Of a stretch of 64,000 nt of DNA, positions 1 to 7,766 are shown piece by piece (within the stretch, counting starts at the first letter, position 1; each line of letters begins with the position of its first letter). The stretch comes from Mesobacillus jeotgali. Lineage in GTDB: Bacteria > Bacillota > Bacilli > Bacillales > Cytobacillaceae. The position numbers and the translations under genes are program-made. Under the pieces are notes generated by a model. The model was not told where the DNA came from and did no database searches. It saw nothing but the letters and a program-made list of their open reading frames with translations. The stretch spans positions 1,685,444 to 1,749,443 of the forward strand of contig NZ_FVZC01000009.1 of the NCBI RefSeq assembly GCF_900166585.1. The letters are read 5' to 3'.

Positions 1-277
1 ACTCCCTGGCGGTCATCCAGTCATGGAATACTGGATGTTGCGGGAGATAACCAATCAGTCGGCGATGATCACCACCTATTTTTTCTCCCTCGAAATGAAT
101 ACTGCCTTTAGAAGGCTGAAGCAAACCGGATATCATTTTTAAGGTTGTTGTTTTCCCCGCCCCATTGGCCCCAATAAGAGCTATACATTTTCCTGTCTCC
201 AGTTCAAAATTCAGTCCTTTAACCACTTTTAATTCCTTGAAGCTTTTTTCTAAATTCTCCACTCGGACAAACGCCAT
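1..277 (-). CDS. ABC transporter ATP-binding protein (N-terminal part, cut by window edge)
   Basis: The N-terminal 92 residues of an ABC ATPase are present and the gene runs off the left edge. A Walker A motif (GANGAGKTT) lies near residues 36-44 and a Q-loop (YLPQHP) near residue 80. The subunit should hydrolyse ATP on the cytoplasmic side to drive an exporter or importer whose membrane partner lies outside the window. Its ATG overlaps the stop of the upstream small membrane protein (TAATG), so the two are translationally coupled. That pair resembles yxlE-yxlF of the B. subtilis sigY operon, which is an inference from gene order and family only. Confidence 0.9.
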   Translation of the reverse strand, partial: MAFVRVENLEKSFKELKVVKGLNFELETGKCIALIGANGAGKTTTLKMISGLLQPSKGSIHFEGEKIGGDHRRLIGYLPQHPVFHDWMTARE

Positions 278-477
278 TACTGATTTCTCCTTCCAAGCAC
301 AAAGTACAGGATGGGACCAATAATATTGATCACCAATATGATGACAGCCCAAAGCCATTTAGGTCCATTTGTTTTTTCTATTTTTATCAAGTCAACAAGC
401 GCCACAACCAATAGAATTGCCTGTATCACAAGTATTGGCGCAAGTAGTGCCCAGTTTACATCTGCAAGTATTTCCAT
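277..477 (-). CDS. Small PLDc_N-type membrane protein (YxlE-like)
   Basis: A 66-residue protein with two hydrophobic segments separated by a short polar stretch, ending in the ILYFVLGRR signature of the phospholipase D N-terminal (PLDc_N) family. Such proteins are membrane anchors or regulators and are not enzymes by themselves. The start is placed at ATG 475-477 because GAGGGGG stands 8 bases upstream; the open frame extends 20 codons further without a binding site. It is coupled to the ABC ATPase by a TAATG overlap. In B. subtilis the comparable protein YxlE is listed as a negative regulator of SigY, but no sigma factor gene is visible here. Confidence 0.75.
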   Translation of the reverse strand: MEILADVNWALLAPILVIQAILLVVALVDLIKIEKTNGPKWLWAVIILVINIIGPILYFVLGRRNQ

Positions 478-540
478 ATCCTTAACCCCCTCATTTGTTT
501 TACAATCATAAGACGCCTGAGAAGGAAAAACGTTCAAAAA

Positions 541-566
541 AATATCCGGCAGTATTTCTGCCGGAA
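541..566 (-). terminator. Rho-independent terminator after the DUF4870 gene
   Basis: CCGGCAG and CTGCCGG form a 7-bp stem with a 5-base loop. On the minus strand the stem is followed by ATATTTTTTT. It separates the DUF4870 gene from the yxlE-like pair. Confidence 0.75.
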
Positions 567-586
567 AATTTTAAAGACTATTTTTA

Positions 587-907
587 CTACAAAATCCTGA
601 AGATGAATGGAATACGATATTCTTGGCCTTCATATGCTTTTATTGCTCCTATAATGGTGAATACGATGGCTAAAATCCCAATCACCCACAACATAAAAAT
701 TCCTACTAACAGGATGACGAGAATTCCGCTGACAATTCCATATACTGTATAAGAAATAAAAAAGTTCATATATTCCCTTCCATGGTAATCAACATAACTG
801 GAATCATCCTTTTTTAACAGCCAGATAATCAGCGGACCAAGAAAAGCAGTAAAAAAGCTGATCACATAAATGCCTGCTGCAATAAGCCGTTCATCATTTT
901 TTGGCAT
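587..907 (-). CDS. DUF4870 / Tic20-like small membrane protein
   Basis: A 106-residue membrane protein with about three hydrophobic segments (roughly residues 10-30, 48-72 and 74-92) and the HGREYMNFFISYT motif seen in DUF4870 proteins. Function is not established for the family. GGGGGG sits 7 bases before the ATG. It has its own terminator downstream and is therefore probably monocistronic. Confidence 0.8.
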   Translation of the reverse strand: MPKNDERLIAAGIYVISFFTAFLGPLIIWLLKKDDSSYVDYHGREYMNFFISYTVYGIVSGILVILLVGIFMLWVIGILAIVFTIIGAIKAYEGQEYRIPFIFRIL

Positions 908-1067
908 CGTAATTCCCCCCTATAACCTCATAGTTAACTTACGGAAAAGTCTTAAAAAAGTTTCATGATTGCTGAACTTTTTCCATAAAAATAAATGTTC
1001 GGGTTTTTAATTTAAAAAGATTACCAGTCTGCCATGAAGGAAAAATAAAGACAGGATAGGATGGAAC

Positions 1068-2192
1068 ATGAATAGAATTTTATTAAAGAACGCCAATCTA
1101 ATCCCTATAACCTCTGAACAAAAATTAAAATGTGATGTTCTCATAAAGGAAGGAAAAATATCCAAAGTTCAACCTGACATTCCGTTCAAATCTGGAGATA
1201 AAGTTATTGACTGCTCTTATAATTATTTGCTTCCTGGCTTCATCGATGTCCATACTCACCTCGGGCTTTATGATGAAGGTACTGGCTGGGCCGGCAATGA
1301 CGCGAACGAAACGATTGAGCCGATGAGTCCACACGTCCGGGCAATAGACGGTGTGTATCCGCTTGATCCAGCATTCAACGATGCACTGAAATATGGGATA
1401 ACAACGGCTCATGTTATGCCAGGAAGTGCCAATGTGATTGGCGGAACTACATCTGTTATCAAAACAGCTGGAAAAAATATCAGTAATATGATCATTCAGG
1501 AGACAGCGGGGCTGAAAATTGCATTAGGGGAAAATCCAAAACGAATTCACAGTATGGGAAATAAAGACTCCATCACACGCATGGGCATCATGGGGATGCT
1601 GAGGGAAGCATTTTACGAGGCGATGAATGCCGATAATCCGGAATCGTTGAGAGTCCATCCAATAATTAAAGCGTTGAAAAGGGAAATTCCTGTAAGAATC
1701 CATGCTCATCGAGCTGATGATATCATGTCAGCCATAAGATTTGCAGAAGAATTCAATCTGGATTTACGTATCGAGCATTGTACTGAAGGACATTTGATTG
1801 CAGATGAACTTGCCGGGCTAAATTTAAAAGTTTCTGTAGGTCCCACACTCACCCGCCGTTCAAAGGTGGAACTCAAGAATAAGAGCTGGAAAACCTATCA
1901 GGAATTGACAGATCGTGGTGTTGAAGTTTCTGTGACTACAGATCATCCCTACACTCCCATCCAGTACCTGAACCTATGTGCTTCTATTGCGGTTAGGGAA
2001 GGATTGTCTGAGAAAAAAGCTCTTGAAGGAATTACGATTTTACCAGCTAGGAATTTGCGGGTAGATCACCTTGTTGGCAGCATTGAGACTGGAAAAGACG
2101 CAGATTTGGTTTTATGGAATCAGCATCCCTTTCACTATAGCGCCAAGCCGCTGTGGACAATGATTAATGGCAAAATCGTTTATCAAAATTAG
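1068..2192 (+). CDS. Metal-dependent amidohydrolase (imidazolonepropionase-like)
   Basis: A 374-residue cytoplasmic amidohydrolase with the family's metal-binding set: H62 and H64 in VHTHLGL, H212/H214 in RIHAH, H237 in IEHCTE, and D292 in TTDHP. The N-terminal 50 and C-terminal 40 residues form the usual beta-sandwich, ending with the TGKDADLVLW motif. The family hydrolyses C-N bonds in cyclic amides or amidines; the substrate cannot be read from the sequence. No hut genes are nearby, so it is not assigned as hutI. The ATG follows AGGATGG. It is one of few plus-strand genes here and stands alone. Confidence 0.85.
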   Translation: MNRILLKNANLIPITSEQKLKCDVLIKEGKISKVQPDIPFKSGDKVIDCSYNYLLPGFIDVHTHLGLYDEGTGWAGNDANETIEPMSPHVRAIDGVYPLDPAFNDALKYGITTAHVMPGSANVIGGTTSVIKTAGKNISNMIIQETAGLKIALGENPKRIHSMGNKDSITRMGIMGMLREAFYEAMNADNPESLRVHPIIKALKREIPVRIHAHRADDIMSAIRFAEEFNLDLRIEHCTEGHLIADELAGLNLKVSVGPTLTRRSKVELKNKSWKTYQELTDRGVEVSVTTDHPYTPIQYLNLCASIAVREGLSEKKALEGITILPARNLRVDHLVGSIETGKDADLVLWNQHPFHYSAKPLWTMINGKIVYQN

Positions 2193-2251
2193 TCGAAATT
2201 TCGTGTAGATTCCTGGCAAAAAATCGCAGAAAAAAATGATAAAAAACCTAT

Positions 2252-2279
2252 TTGCTTTTTTGCGATTATCCTGTATTAT
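2252..2279 (+). promoter_or_regulatory. Candidate sigma-A promoter for the GNAT transcript
   Basis: TTGCTT and TATTAT are separated by 16 bases, about 190 bases before the acetyltransferase start. Transcription from here would produce a leader of about 180 nt. Confidence 0.5.
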
Positions 2280-2286
2280 ACTTCTT

Positions 2287-2466
2287 GGAAATAAAATTTC
2301 ATAAAGCAAAGTGATTAGGGAAGGCAAATGGTGCGCCACCAGTATCCTGGTTCTAGTGGGTTCGATTCCCACCCCGAAATTTTTTAGCAACTTACAAAAA
2401 ATTTCGAGGGTGGCCGTGCAGTTACATTCGCACGGGATAGGACTGCCCTGTGTGGAGGGATACAAA
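2287..2466 (+). other. Structured 5' leader with a tRNA T-arm-like hairpin
   Basis: The leader holds GTGGG-TTCGATT-CCCAC at 2357-2373, which has exactly the 5+7+5 shape and loop sequence of a tRNA T arm. It is followed by CGAAATTTTTT pairing with AAAAAATTTCG (11 bp, 10-base loop). The CCACCC that closes the T-arm hairpin can instead pair with GGGTGG just after the second hairpin, so two folds compete. A further CGTGC/GCACG hairpin precedes the ribosome binding site. It carries AGGGTGG but lacks the ACCGCG needed for a T-box, and no complete tRNA can be folded. No known riboswitch was recognised. Confidence 0.45.
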
Positions 2467-3027
2467 ATGCTCAAAAAACGCGATCTACATGATTGCCACG
2501 ATTTATTTGAGCTGATGGCGCATCCGGAGGTCTTCCCTTTTGTGCGCCAAAAGGCCAATTCATATGAGGAATTCGTCTTCATTACAAAACAAACAATTGA
2601 AGCTGAAGAAAGTGGAGAATTAATATCCCGGACCATCCTTGACGAATGGGGTGCTCCAATCGGCACAATTAATCTATACGATGTCCAGGAAGGCGCAGGA
2701 TTTTTAGGTACCTGGCTAGGAAAGCCTTATCATGGCAAGGGATATAATAATATGGCAAAGGATGCCTTTTTCCAGGAATTATTTTATGATTTGGGAATCG
2801 AAACGATTTTCATGCGAATCAGGAAAGTTAATATCCGTTCCATCAAAGCAGCAGAAAAGCTGCCTTACGTTGTCAAGGCAAATGAAACACGAAGGAATAT
2901 ATATGAACAGTTAAACGCTAATGGAGAGGTGTATGATCTTTACGAAATCCCAAAAGATCAATATACTCTATACTTGAAGCGGACCGGAGTTCAGGAAGAG
3001 GAATCCGTGCAATTACTGGAAGCATAA
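2467..3027 (+). CDS. GNAT family N-acetyltransferase (RimJ/RimL-like)
   Basis: A 186-residue acetyl-CoA-dependent N-acetyltransferase. The acetyl-CoA loop is visible as GKPYHGKGYNNMA at residues 85-97, and the IRKVNIRSIKAAEKL segment near 120-135 is typical of the Acetyltransf_3 group. The substrate is unknown. The start ATG at 2467 is chosen because TGGAGGG lies 6 bases upstream; the frame is open further upstream but that part lies in the structured leader. A strong terminator follows directly, so this is a single-gene transcript likely controlled through its leader. Confidence 0.85.
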   Translation: MLKKRDLHDCHDLFELMAHPEVFPFVRQKANSYEEFVFITKQTIEAEESGELISRTILDEWGAPIGTINLYDVQEGAGFLGTWLGKPYHGKGYNNMAKDAFFQELFYDLGIETIFMRIRKVNIRSIKAAEKLPYVVKANETRRNIYEQLNANGEVYDLYEIPKDQYTLYLKRTGVQEEESVQLLEA

Positions 3028-3033
3028 ACACAG

Positions 3034-3060
3034 AACGCCCTTTAAAAAGGGCGTTTTTCT
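3034..3060 (+). terminator. Rho-independent terminator of the GNAT gene
   Basis: AACGCCC pairs with GGGCGTT, 8-base loop, followed by TTTCTTT on the plus strand. Confidence 0.9.
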
Positions 3061-3184
3061 TTAAATCTGACTGGGGTCTTCTTTTGGCTAGAAACATTTT
3101 GGTGAATCCTTTGTATATTCATTAATATAAGTCTGTTGGTATTTTTCCTCTTTCGTAACAATCAGGATAAAAGGCATGTTCCTT

Positions 3185-3349
3185 TTAACTCAACGGATCC
3201 TGGAATTTGGTATTTTCATGGTCAGATAAAGATGCTTCTGATAAAAATGCTTCCAGCTCTGAATCAGTCAGGGTCTCATAGCGGCCGTCATCAAAGAAGA
3301 TTTGTGTCTGATTCGGATTGATCCTCTGCAAATTGAATCCAATTCCCAT
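3185..3349 (-). CDS. Small hypothetical protein, 54 aa
   Basis: A 54-codon frame from ATG 3347-3349 to TAA, with GGGGTG placed 6 bases before the ATG. The product is acidic and soluble, contains RINPNQTQIFFDDGRYETLT, and ends in a serine/aspartate-rich tail. No family is recognised. A good binding site and normal codon use support expression. It stands alone between the GNAT terminator and the SDR terminator. Confidence 0.65.
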   Translation of the reverse strand: MGIGFNLQRINPNQTQIFFDDGRYETLTDSELEAFLSEASLSDHENTKFQDPLS

Positions 3350-3463
3350 ATCTTTCACCCCGTTTTAATAAACTAAATCATTGAAATTATAAGATAATTT
3401 CTCTAATGCGAAAACCCTTGCTATTAGCTTTCCCAGTATCAGATCCCTTATTCACTAAACAAC

Positions 3464-3495
3464 AAAAGGCCTGGATCATTCCCCCAGAGCCTTTT
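3464..3495 (-). terminator. Terminator after the SDR gene
   Basis: AAAAGGCxCTGG and CCAGxGCCTTTT form an imperfect stem; on the minus strand it ends in CCTTTTG. Confidence 0.65.
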
Positions 3496-3506
3496 ATACA
3501 TAAGAC

Positions 3507-4286
3507 CTAAGATCTTTCTCGATAGATTTTTCCCAAAACATCCTTACCACCCGTTATTGGAATGATGCTTCCAGTAATAAAACTGGATTGTTCATGAGCC
3601 AGGAAGCTGATTACTCTTGAGACGTCCTGGCCGGTACCTGGTCTGCCTACTGGGACGGATGGATCACTAATACCAAGGGAATCTTCAATTACGCTCTCCT
3701 TCCAGTCTCCAACTATATCTCCTGGACAAACCATATTTGCGGTAATTCCGTTCTCCGCTTCTTCTAAAGCAATTGTTTTTGTCAAAGAAGCTAATCCGGC
3801 CTTTGCAGCAGCAAACGCAGACCTATAAATCCATCCAGGCGCAGATTCTACTCTGTCATAACCGACTGTTATGATTCGTCCCCACTTCTGATTTCTCATT
3901 GAAGGAATAATGAGATTGGATAAATAGAAAACAGCATTCAAATTTCCATTTATCAAGTAATTCCATTCATGGAAGGTATAGTCGGCCATTTTTTTCCTTT
4001 CGGTAATATATGGGCCAGCATTATGAATGACAATATCTATAGAAGGAAACTCCTGCATTGCCTGAGAAACAATTTTTTCACAAGCATCATATTCTGTTAT
4101 ATCACCCTGAATACATATGTTTCTCGTGTTGTATCTTTCTGATAGTTCACTAACAAGTTTTTCAGCCTCATTTTTGCTGGTCCGGTAATTGATGATTATA
4201 TTTACTCCTTCTTCAGCAAGCTGCATGGCAGTTCGCCTTCCTATCCCGGCTGCGCCCCCAGTAATCAAAGCAGTTTTATTTTTCAC
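3507..4286 (-). CDS. SDR-family protein with altered catalytic residues
   Basis: A 259-residue Rossmann-fold protein of the short-chain dehydrogenase/reductase family. The dinucleotide-binding TGGAAGIG is at residues 9-16 and the NAG motif at 89-91. The YxxxK active site is not intact: the segment is FAAAK at residues 158-162, with Phe in place of Tyr, and the usual catalytic Ser position near 141-143 reads VGY. K162 is kept. It may still bind NAD(P) and use Y143 or Y154, or it may have lost oxidoreductase activity. The start ATG directly follows an in-frame stop; the binding site is weak. Confidence 0.8.
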   Translation of the reverse strand: MKNKTALITGGAAGIGRRTAMQLAEEGVNIIINYRTSKNEAEKLVSELSERYNTRNICIQGDITEYDACEKIVSQAMQEFPSIDIVIHNAGPYITERKKMADYTFHEWNYLINGNLNAVFYLSNLIIPSMRNQKWGRIITVGYDRVESAPGWIYRSAFAAAKAGLASLTKTIALEEAENGITANMVCPGDIVGDWKESVIEDSLGISDPSVPVGRPGTGQDVSRVISFLAHEQSSFITGSIIPITGGKDVLGKIYRERS

Positions 4287-4452
4287 AACCTGTACTCCTC
4301 ATCTTCAATAGACTACTTATCACTATACTAAAAAGAAGAAAGATGTTTTGCAACTTTTAGCATTAACCCGATAAATCTTATTTTAACCGCTGGGCAAATG
4401 CCTGCATATAATATTCTTATCGAAGATGGTCTGCTTGAAAGGTGGGATATCA

Positions 4453-4926
4453 TTGTTTCCATGGAATATGATGCCATTCGATCGCAATACACAAAAGAAG
4501 TTTTTGGAAATGAAACCAGAAGAAATTGAGAATTACGTTCAACAAATGATGGGGAAAATGCTCCAGCCAGACATGAAGGGGATGTTTAAGCCTGATGAAT
4601 GGTTAAAAGGAATGCAGCAGCAAAGTACTCCACAGTCAGAAAAACCTGCAAACAAATTGAACGAGGAGATATTCGAAACCCATGACTTTGTATATGTCAG
4701 GGTTCCGCTTAAAGAGGATAAATGGCTTAATCAAATGAAAATGTTCTATACTTCAAATCAGGTTATTTTTGAACACATTCCTCAAATTTCAGATAAGCAT
4801 ACGATTGTTTTACCAGCTACTGTTAAACGGAAGGGAGCCTCAGCTATCCACCGGGATGGGATACTCGAACTCAGGCTTCCCAAAATTGTCGCTTTACAGT
4901 TCTCCGAAATCGATATATCCACATAA
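4453..4926 (+). CDS. Hsp20/alpha-crystallin-like protein
   Basis: A 157-residue protein whose C-terminal half (about residues 70-157) has an alpha-crystallin-like beta-sandwich ending in GILELRLPK, the typical last strand motif of small heat-shock proteins. The N-terminal half is Met- and Gln-rich. Similar proteins in Bacillus are spore-coat or germination associated (GerT/CotP type), which is an inference. The start is placed at TTG 4453 because GGTGGGA stands 5-6 bases upstream; an ATG nine codons earlier has no binding site. Confidence 0.7.
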   Translation: MFPWNMMPFDRNTQKKFLEMKPEEIENYVQQMMGKMLQPDMKGMFKPDEWLKGMQQQSTPQSEKPANKLNEEIFETHDFVYVRVPLKEDKWLNQMKMFYTSNQVIFEHIPQISDKHTIVLPATVKRKGASAIHRDGILELRLPKIVALQFSEIDIST

Positions 4927-5187
4927 TAAAATGGCCAGCTCCATTGTCAGCCCCGGCCATAGCTTCACGCCTAAAATGCCATATTGTGTGAAGGGAGTGT
5001 TTACCACATACTGTGCAATGGATGACAGACGGTGATGTAGTTCATTGACTTCATTGACAGGATCAAAAACGAAAAGTATTTCCGACTGCACAGAAACGCA
5101 GAAACTCGTGACTCCGACAAAGAAGTGCTTGTTGCATATGCTGTCGGAGTCTCGAGTTTCTGCGTTGTAGGAGGCAACAGCAGACAA
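4894..5187 (-). pseudogene. Possible gene remnant interrupted by an inverted repeat
   Basis: The last 55-60 codons of this frame look coding-like, with mixed hydrophobic and polar residues (LSSIAQYVVNTPFTQYGIL, then a hydrophobic tail). The upstream part runs through the 24-bp inverted repeat at 5096-5165, and no ribosome binding site fits the start. It overlaps the convergent Hsp20 gene by 33 bases. It may be the 3' end of a decayed gene, or chance. No family is recognised. Confidence 0.25.
5096..5165. repeat. 24-bp inverted repeat with 22-base loop
   Basis: The arms 5096-5119 and 5142-5165 are complementary at 23 of 24 positions. They begin ACGCAGAAACTCG and end CTCCGACA; the loop contains GCATATGC. 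It lies outside recognised genes. It could be a short mobile repeat or a strong RNA hairpin; no poly-T follows. Confidence 0.85.
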
Positions 5188-5395
5188 GGGTGTCCAGGAG
5201 TTAGACGGTGAAACTAGACATTCTCCAAATAAAAATCATACTTCTTGTCCGGTAACAAAAAAGAACAGCCATTCAGGCTGTCAGCTTGTGGAGAAAGGTA
5301 CTATTTTTTCCTTCCACAAGCTTTTTTTTATTGGGTAACTTTCTTTTTTATGGACATATTCACCTTTTGAGTTAGGAAACGACTGATCGCCACCA

Positions 5396-6160
5396 TTATC
5401 CTAGCTTGGCTAGGTGTGTGGCAATCTTTTTTATATTCTGACACGCTGCGGTGAGTAACACCTGCTCACTCGCATTGTGTAAGCCTCGCAACCGGCAATA
5501 GCGAAGCCCATGCAGTTCTTTCGAATCTGCGAAGCTTCGCTCGACTTTTTCTTTTCTATATTTATAAAGCATTTTTCCGGAGAGGGAGAGTCTGTTTAGG
5601 CGGACCTTTTCCTTGAAGTCCTCCCACACATGACGAGTTATGACCTTTTGTTTATTTTTTGATCTTGTGCACTCCTTCAGGAGTGGGCATTCTGAACATT
5701 TTTTAGAGTCGGACTTATATTCACGGTATCCATCTCTTGTTGTGGTGCGGTAAACCAACTCTTGGTCATTAGGACAAGTATAGATGTCTTGTTCTTTGTC
5801 ATATGTAAACTTCCATTTTGGGAAAAGACCTTTTGTTGGCTGATATCTCCGATGGGCAATTACACCAAAAATACTTCGGTCGTGTAGACCTTTACAAATT
5901 GGATTTGTTAAATATCCTGAGTCGAGCGCCACAGCTTCTACTTTAAATCCAAAACGATCAATTTGACGATCCAATCTAGAAAGGTAAGGGACAGAGTCAT
6001 GGACATTTCCAGGTGTTACATAGGCATCTGTTATGATATTAAACTTCATATCTGTTGTTCGGTGGTCCAGATAACAGAACATTTCCTGCTTATTATCTCT
6101 GGACATGAAGCCACAATCAGGATCGGTTGTACTTTTTCGAATTTCCTTGGTCTCTGTCAC
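5396..6160 (-). CDS. IS1182-type transposase, C-terminal frame (copy 1)
   Basis: This frame of 254 codons carries the C-terminal part of the DDE transposase, with DAYVTPGNVHDS, ALDSGYLT and the terminal VERSFADSKELHGLRYCRLR signature. The annotated first codon is GTG, but the product is most likely made as a fusion: a -1 shift at AAAAAAG (6181-6187) in the upstream frame reads straight into this one. Four cysteines in CSECPLLKEC suggest a small metal-binding insertion. The neighbouring copy has the same arrangement. Confidence 0.85.
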   Translation of the reverse strand: MTETKEIRKSTTDPDCGFMSRDNKQEMFCYLDHRTTDMKFNIITDAYVTPGNVHDSVPYLSRLDRQIDRFGFKVEAVALDSGYLTNPICKGLHDRSIFGVIAHRRYQPTKGLFPKWKFTYDKEQDIYTCPNDQELVYRTTTRDGYREYKSDSKKCSECPLLKECTRSKNKQKVITRHVWEDFKEKVRLNRLSLSGKMLYKYRKEKVERSFADSKELHGLRYCRLRGLHNASEQVLLTAACQNIKKIATHLAKLG

Positions 6161-6174
6161 CTCCTCTCTTTCTT

Positions 6175-6756
6175 TTAGTGCTTTTTTCCGTGGTTTGTTC
6201 TATCTTCATCAACAGCTTTATTGAGTTCTTCTATGTATTCCCTAGTCTCGATTTCGATTTCTTCACGAGTAAATTTGTGTTTATTTGCATTGGCTTTAAG
6301 GTGAGTGGAGTCAGTAAATAACACCCTTCCACCCACCATTTTATGATTAATGGCCAGAAGGACAATTTCATCAAAGATCTCTTGAAAGATGTTCGTATCC
6401 TTAAAACGTTTTCGTCGATTCCAACTGATTGTCGAATGATCTAGTACTGGATCATTCAGCTTTAAACCCAGGAACCACCTGTAGGCAACATTCATCTGAA
6501 CTTCCCGTTCTAATTGTCGTTCAGAACGAATGCCATAAAAATAACCAATGAACATCATCTTAAAAAGCATAATAGGGTCCGAAGGGCGACCGTTATTCTC
6601 AGAATAAAATGGACGGACTTTTTTCTCGATAAAAGAAAAATCTATGTACTTATCAACCTTTCGTAGAAAGTGGTCCTCAGGGACCAAGTCTTCAATGAAA
6701 ACAAATTCAGCTTCATTTTGTGAATCTCTTCTAGGTCTGAACATCCAATCCACCAT
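6175..6756 (-). CDS. IS1182-type transposase, N-terminal frame (copy 1)
   Basis: This frame of 193 codons holds the N-terminal domain ([20 protein letters not shown]), the DUF772-type region, and the first catalytic Asp in [13 protein letters not shown]. It stops at TAA shortly after the slippery heptamer AAAAAAG. Read with a -1 shift it yields a transposase of about 453 residues, which matches the family's usual length. A Pro-to-Leu change (LDH versus PDH in copy 2) is one of few differences. Confidence 0.85.
   Translation of the reverse strand: MVDWMFRPRRDSQNEAEFVFIEDLVPEDHFLRKVDKYIDFSFIEKKVRPFYSENNGRPSDPIMLFKMMFIGYFYGIRSERQLEREVQMNVAYRWFLGLKLNDPVLDHSTISWNRRKRFKDTNIFQEIFDEIVLLAINHKMVGGRVLFTDSTHLKANANKHKFTREEIEIETREYIEELNKAVDEDRTNHGKKH
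6181..6187 (-). other. Candidate -1 programmed frameshift site (copy 1)
   Basis: A_AAA_AAG lies in the zero frame as GGA AAA AAG and is followed two codons later by TAA. Slippage by one base enters the downstream transposase frame. AGGAGG follows 17 bases downstream. The same heptamer is at the same place in copy 2. Confidence 0.7.
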
Positions 6757-6987
6757 CCTCAGTAGTATTACTAATATTATAACAAATTAACGCGGTGAAT
6801 TGATGAAGTTATTAATAAAAAATATAGGCTGTCGAGAGTTTCTCGACAGCCTGACAGCCATTCAGGCTGTTCTCAGCTTGTGGAGAAAGGTACTATTTTT
6901 TTCTTCCACAAGCTTTTTTATTCTGTTTAATTTCTCTTTTTTGATGATCTTGCAGTCTTTATAAAATAGGAAACACAGATCGCCACA

Positions 6988-7752
6988 TTATCCTAGCTTG
7001 GCTAGGTGTGTGGCGATCTTTTTTATATTTTGACACGCTGCGGTGAGTAACACTTGCTCACTCGCATTGTGCAAGCCCCGCAACCGACAATAGCGAAGCC
7101 CATGCAGTTCTTTCGAATCTGCGAAGCTTCGCTCGACTTTCTCTTTTCTATATTTATAGAGCATTTTTCCAGAGAGGGAGAGTCTATTTAGTCGTACCTT
7201 CTCCTTGAATTCTTCCCACACATGACGTGTTATGACCTTTTGTTTGTTCTTTGACCTTGTGCACTCCTTCAGGAGTGGGCATTCCGAACATTTTTTAGCA
7301 TCCGACTTATATTCTCGATACCCTTCTCTTGTTGTAGTGCGATAAACTAACTCCTGTCCATTGGGACAAACATAGATATCCTCTTCCTTGTGATATGTAA
7401 ACTTCCATTTTGGGAAAAGACCTTTTGTCGGCTGATATCTCCGATGTGCGATTACACCAAAAATACTTCTGTCGTGAAGCCCTTTACAAATGGGATTCGT
7501 TAAATAACCTGAGTCGAGTGCCACAGCTTCTACTTTAAAACCAAAACGGACCATCTGACGATCAAGTCTAGAAAGATAAGGGACAGAGTCATGGACATTT
7601 CCTGGAGTAACATAGGCATCAGTTATGATATTGAACTTCATATCCGTTGTTCGATGGTCCAGATAACAGAACATTTCCTGTTTATTTTCCCTCGACATGA
7701 AGCCACAGTCAGGATCGGTTGTGCTTTTTCGGATTTCCTTAGTCTCTGTCAC
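6988..7752 (-). CDS. IS1182-type transposase, C-terminal frame (copy 2)
   Basis: A 254-codon frame, about 95% identical to the copy 1 product. It keeps ALDSGYLT, the CSECPLLKEC cysteines and the GLRYCRLRG end. No internal stop or deletion is visible, so the copy looks intact. It is expected to be translated through a -1 shift from the upstream frame. Confidence 0.85.
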   Translation of the reverse strand: MTETKEIRKSTTDPDCGFMSRENKQEMFCYLDHRTTDMKFNIITDAYVTPGNVHDSVPYLSRLDRQMVRFGFKVEAVALDSGYLTNPICKGLHDRSIFGVIAHRRYQPTKGLFPKWKFTYHKEEDIYVCPNGQELVYRTTTREGYREYKSDAKKCSECPLLKECTRSKNKQKVITRHVWEEFKEKVRLNRLSLSGKMLYKYRKEKVERSFADSKELHGLRYCRLRGLHNASEQVLLTAACQNIKKIATHLAKLG

Positions 7753-7766
7753 CTCCTCTCTTTCTT

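Larger units (their letters stand above)
5261..6853 (-). mobile_element. IS1182-family insertion sequence, copy 1
   Basis: A two-frame transposase is flanked on the left by the hairpin ACAGCC-ATTC-AGGCTGT and then a long hairpin (GCTTGTGGA...TCCACAAGC). On the right is GCTGTCGAGA-GTT-TCTCGACAGC. CAGGCTGTC occurs in inverted orientation near both ends and may be the core of the terminal repeats. Exact borders are uncertain. A second, diverged copy follows at a spacing of 1592 bp. Confidence 0.7.

Noticed and set aside
2340..2440. Complete tRNA gene or T-box riboswitch
   Set aside because: Only a T-arm-like hairpin is present; no acceptor, D or anticodon arms fit, and the T-box ACCGCG is missing.
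2112..2666. 184-codon minus-strand ORF
   Set aside because: It overlaps the amidohydrolase end, the leader and the GNAT start on the other strand; no binding site or family.
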